Origin: Branchiostoma belcheri
Lineage: Eukaryota > Chordata > Leptocardii > Amphioxiformes > Branchiostomatidae
Length of the DNA: 64,000 bases
NCBI RefSeq assembly: GCF_001625305.1
Contig: NW_017802380.1
Location: 970,271-1,034,270 of the forward strand
Reading direction: 5' to 3'
The notes beneath the pieces are model-generated. The model did not search any database, was not told the origin of the DNA, and worked only from the letters and a program-made list of their open reading frames with translations. Both the position numbers and the translations under genes were made by a program. How positions within the stretch are numbered: position 1 is the first letter of the stretch; each line of letters opens with the position of its first letter. This document shows, in pieces, positions 48,901 to 54,900 of the stretch.

Positions 48901-51900
48901 GGAAATGAATCTACAGTAGATCTACAGGTACTCTGGGCCCCACCTGTTTCCAGTCCTTCCTGTTCCTGCCGAGCCACACCTCCCCGAAACTGCCGCTCCC
49001 CAGGGCCCTGATCAGGATGTAGCCTGCAACCTCTTCTTCAGGCTGGAAAGGTGAAAAATTATACATTAATACATAAAATTTATGCATATACACATTGTAG
49101 TATAGCAATAATATGTACACATTGTAGTATAGCAATAAAAAACAATAGGATGGTATCCATAAAAATGTTTGAAGAAAAGTTTATCTGTGACAATAGTGAC
49201 TTGCCATAACGTCACTTGCACCAAATGGTATCATAAAAGTGTGGCCCACATGAATATCATACTAGAAATAACATAATAAAGACAATGATCCTCCCTAAAT
49301 GTAAGATGAAACAAGATTATTGAGAAAGTACTGTATAAAAGGAAATCAGAGGTTCTCAGCTGCATGCATTACAATAATCATCGTCCAAAATAATACTTCC
49401 AAAATTACCAAGGGCAAACTACCACAGATTATTGTTCATTTTCAAGGTTTGGCCTTCGTGTAAGAAAACTAAACCTCAAAAATGAACAAAAGTCTGGCAT
49501 TTGCCCTGGAGTCATGCAAAAAGACTGTGTGTTTGAGATCTAGACAGACCTTCTGCCACGGTAGGGTGTGCAGCGTGCTCTGAGTAGTGAGAAAAAACAG
49601 TGTATAGGGCATAACATTAGTCACACAAACATGCATCAATCCATGCTAAGCTAGAAACTTCATCTGTTTTCTGGTAGAAGTCATTCTGAAACAGGTTTGA
49701 ACAGATACTATAATTTCCAACACAAAAATTCCACTTAGGCCACACCAATTTAATTTGTTGGTTCTCGGATTTTTTCAGAAAAAATATGAAGCGACAGGGC
49801 GAAAAAAAATAAAAATAAAAACAGGTCTAGGCATCCTATTATAGGCTTAAATGCTACAAAATGAGCCATGAAGTCAACACAAAAGGCTGGGTTAAAATTT
49901 AAACATTGAATTTTGAACTTTTAATCAAACCACTGCAATGATAGATGGGAAAACTGTAACAACTAGGAAGAAATGGACATTCCTCAACTGTTGGGGGCAA
50001 AACATGAGCATTTTTCAGTTGATTCAGGACCAGAATCAAATTTTTTTTTTTTGCAAATCAGAAAAAAACGAAGAGGCGAATCCGAGAACCAACAAATTAA
50101 ATTGGTGTGGCCTTAGTACCCAAAGTTTTGACTGTTAAACAGCAGTTTTTGTGAAGGAATGAGGAAAATTTGGGTAGGTCTAATTTTTTCTGGTAGAAAT
50201 TACAGTTCAAGCCTGTTTCAGAAAACATGCACCATTCTTATGAACTAAAAACTTTTTTCCGTATCTACAATATCTACAGGATGTGTGATATGAGAGAGAT
50301 AATTCACAAAATGTGACATTGACTGTGAAAAAGAAAACTAGAGAAAAGGAATCCACCCATGTGGCATTGCCAAAAAGGCACTTACCTGCAATGAAGACAT
50401 TGGTAGTCCTGTTGATTGCTGCAGCAGACTCACTAAAATCAGAAACAATACAAGATGAAATTAGCGATGGTAAAATTTGGGGTTGTTTTGCTAAAACTAG
50501 TATACACATGTTGTAGGAAATGTATCATCTGTTTGTTCTGAAAGTATGGTGTATGAGATCTCCTAGTCTTTTAGCTCTATGTAGTACATGAGTGTGACAT
50601 TATTTCCAAACTTGTGGTGTCATGTTTACCTTGAATGTGACACAGTCTTACAGATAGATGAACATTTGCTTTATGACACATATCATACTGTGTGATTATA
50701 GAATTGTAATGCATGGTACGTATGTACAATGTATGTCTTATCAAATGTCATAGGAATACAAGTATCCACAAACTAACTGTATTCAAAAGGTATTCAGCAC
50801 CAAGGACAGGGACAACAGAAATGGTCATAAGAAGAAACACATCTTATAAGTTTCAAAACACTGGAGCCTTAAAAACATGACTTATAACTTTCTACAACAA
50901 GCCAACTGTATTCAAAAGGTTTTCAGCACCAAGGACAGGTACAACAGAAATCATCATGAGAAAAAAACCCACATATTCGAAGTTTGCAAACATGGAAACC
51001 TTAAAAACATGACTTACAACTTTCTACAACAAACCAACTGTATTCGAAAGGTTTTCAGCACCAAGGACAGGTACAACAGAGATCTTCATTAAGAAAAAAA
51101 CACACATAATCGAAGTTTTCAAACATGGAAACCTTAAAAATAGAACAAGCTACCATGTGATTGTTTCCCACATGGGTTCAACCTTAAACTTTTTGAGTCT
51201 AAGGTCAACAAACATCTGTCCTCTCTGGCTGTACAGTAATCCAAGACATTTAAGTGGCTCCCATGAGCCTTGTTTTGTGGTAAACTATTAAGTAAATAAA
51301 AATAAGACTTACAACTTTCTACAGACGCTCTCCTGGAGGAGCCCATGAGTGGAGAAGCAGAGAACGGCAGAGATCCGTGGTCCGAGGGGGGCGATCTGCT
51401 GATGGACAACAGCCCCGAGCTGGCCGTTCCACCAAACTGGCTGCTCCCGTGTGGGAGAGACCCCACGAAGGGGGACGTCGAGTGAAGAGAAGAGCCGAAC
51501 TCGGAGCTCTTTGTCGGTGAGGACCCGAGGGTGGACCTAGTACATAATTGTTTTTTTTGTTAAAATTTTATTAATTGCATAATGTAATATTATTAATTGT
51601 ATTAATTAATGCTTAATGTGTATTATAACCGAGAAACTGAAAATTCTGCCTTACTTTTTGTAAGTAATATTGTTCAATGTGGTTAATTATTGCTATAACT
51701 CAATGACGTTTATTGTATTATCATTATCAGATGGAAAATGTTGATAAGACAAGTTTTCTTGAAAGTAGTTAAAAGTGTACGTAAATAATGGTTAATGATA
51801 TAATGCTGTATTCTATGTAAAGGACTCCAGGAATAATAGTGATGTAACATCTGTGTCCATAATATCACCAGGGTCCATAATATCGCCACCTTGAGAAACA

Positions 51901-54900
51901 GTGTGCTTAAAGATATTTTTACTGTAACATACCCTAGGTATGTACATTTGATGTGTGAAGGAGTGCATACCAAAAGTATGTTGCAGTAAAAATATCTTTA
52001 AGCACACTATTTCTCAAGGTGGCGATATTATGGACCCTGGTGATATTATGGACACAGGTGTTACATTTTATTTTATTTTTAAGTGCTAAACAATAAATAA
52101 ATAAATAAATAAACAATTAAGACCTCTGGATGGAGGAGGCAACGGAGGTAACACCGGAGTGAAGAGAGCCAGGCGGAGAGCCGGCCGTGATGAAAGGAGA
52201 GAGGCTGGATGATCGCAGAGAGTCGTGGGACGACAGCGACGTTCGCTGGGTCAAGTCTTCGGGAGGAGAACTCTTCGCGGAGGAAATTGTGAAGGGGAGG
52301 GTGTCCACAGATGAGCGTCGGCTGTCTACGGAGGGCTGCGGAAGGGAGCTGGCCCGGGGAGGAGAACTGCCGTACTGTAGGGATGGCATGCTGCCGTAGG
52401 TGGAGAATGGGACGCCGGGGAAGGCTGGCTGGGCCGGGGCCACCGCTGGGGTGGGAGGGGTCAGGGCCAGCTGGGGCAAGGGGGAGGCTGCTGTAGCTGC
52501 TGAAACAAACAAACAAACATAACCAACTTTGAAATAACGGTACAAAGAAAAAAGCATGATTTTAGTTACTTTCTTTATCTTTTGCAAGGATGCTGTTGCT
52601 GCTGCTGAAACAAGCAAACAAACAGGCATAAACAACATAAAACTCTGTAATCTGACATTATGGAACACACAAAAAAATGATCTCAGCAACATAATTTTTT
52701 TTTCTTTTTGAAAGCTGCGGCAAGGGTGAGGCTGCTGCTGCTGAAACAAACAAACAAAAATAAAAAACCTAAAACTCTGACTTCCGACATAATACAAAGA
52801 AAAAAAAGCATGATTTTAGTAACTTAATTTTTTCTTTTCTGAAGAAGTAATGGGTACATGACATCTTGACTTATCCATAGAATCAACATGTTAATTTATT
52901 CATTTACCTGTATGCAAGTTCATTGATGTCATTTGTATCCTGTTGTTTGTATGGAAGTTCATCTGTATCCACATGTTTTTTTTATTTGTAGGTGTAACTT
53001 GTAGAAGACCTTACGAAAGTCACTGTACTTTTATTGTGTCACTAAAAGCTCTCTATAAGACTGACCTGTATGCTGAAGTGGCTCAAAGTGTATGGAGATG
53101 CCCGGGTACCGCTTGTACTTGGAGGCAGAGGCAGCCTGTGGGGAGCCTGGGAAGGGCTTGGTCCCTGGGAAGTTTATCTGCAATGAAGTAGAATATGACA
53201 TTGTCTGTATCTCTTTTGAAGAAGACCAGAGTGACTGGTCATATTAAAGCTCTAGGTGAGAACAATCCCTTGTGTTGGAACATTAAGTTTTAACTTTAAA
53301 CATGTAACTTCCAACACAGATGAACTTTCATGACATTAGTGGGAACATCCCTTTCTGTTTAAATGACGCTTCCAAGACGCCAAAACATAACTTGTCTTAG
53401 AATATACATGTAGCCAGAACAAGTGCTTGAATTGATTTTGTTTATGATAATCACCAGTATTTGAATTAATCTACTGATACAACTGTCCTTATCATTTGTA
53501 TGTTTGATACCTAAGAGTATTGTGCTATGTCTCTATCACATGTATGCTTCCTATGTACTTTCAAGTTGCCTTTGGGCACAAAATTACAAATAAGCTTTCA
53601 GTGTGAAACATTCAGTGTAGGTGGACCTCAATCCAGTAACTTTCAAACGCCATTAATTGACAGCGACACTCACTTTCCTCAGTTCGTCCTCCAGCCCCAG
53701 CCTCAGACGGCCGCTGTCCTGGATCCTCTTGAAGTACTTCCAGCCTTCCTCGGTCTTGAACAGCACCTCCACCAGCACCTTCCCCCCGACACTGATGCTG
53801 GCTACCTCAGGGTTCCTCCCGCTGGACACTTGCCTCTCAATAACAGTCCTCACGGCTGCTCTCGTCAGGGCTTTGTTCAGCGGGTTTGATGCATAGAATT
53901 GTGCTGTAGAGAAGAAGATAATCAACTTGTCATTTCAAACATAAGGAACCAGAATCCGTCATTCAAAACCAAATTATTTGACGTTTCAAGACTATTTCAA
54001 ATGAATTGTAGCGAAATCACCATGTTCAGAGGGTTCAATGCATAGAATTGTCCTGGAAAAAAAGAAAGATTTTTCTCCTTGTCATTTTGAACCATAAGGA
54101 ATTTTTCCAGAACCTGCCATTCAAGACGAAACTGAAAAAATTTATTACTCTGATGTTTCGAATGAATTGTGAATCAGTAGGTTGGATGCATAGAATTTGC
54201 TGGACAGCTGATTTGTCATTGAAATCATAAGAATTTCAATCTCAAGCACATTAATTTTGTATCTGTAATAATTCAAATGTTTGATCATTTTGTATTATTG
54301 TTGTACTGTTTTTTTCATGCTGACAACTGGTGGTATGAATTGCATAACTTGATCGGTCACCACTTGTCTTGTTTTGTTTGATGTATTATGAATGAATATA
54401 CATGACAAAAAGAATCCTAAGAAGCATTGTGATAGATATTGATTTTATTAAAACCTGTCAATTAAATTTACAACCGAACTACGAAATGTTTATTATCAAC
54501 AGTGATATTTCTCTTCAATTTACAAATCAATTACAACAAAGTTTCCTTTCATGAAAAATTCATACGTGTGTCGAATACAATGAGTCCTGAAAGATAAATG
54601 CTTCATATTATGTCATCTAATTAATAAGGGGCACATAAATGTAATGTGCAGTGGAGATACATTGTATATTTGTGGCCTCTTTGACCCTCAGAGAATCTAT
54701 TAAACTAATCATGTACATGTAAAATTAAGGCCAGTACATTGGCATATTGGCTCACTCAAGATTGTTCTTGTCACACCCGTACATGTATAATTATGTAGTT
54801 TGCCACATACATAACGTTATATTCCGTACGTAGGATGACATTATTCAAACATGTAATTAGCTTTGTTGCAGAATACCATACAAAAGTCCCTGTTCTTTTT

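Noticed and set aside
50750-51140. CRISPR-like array
   Set aside because: Three imperfect units of 122-139 bp in a eukaryotic intron are an ordinary tandem repeat, with no cas genes.
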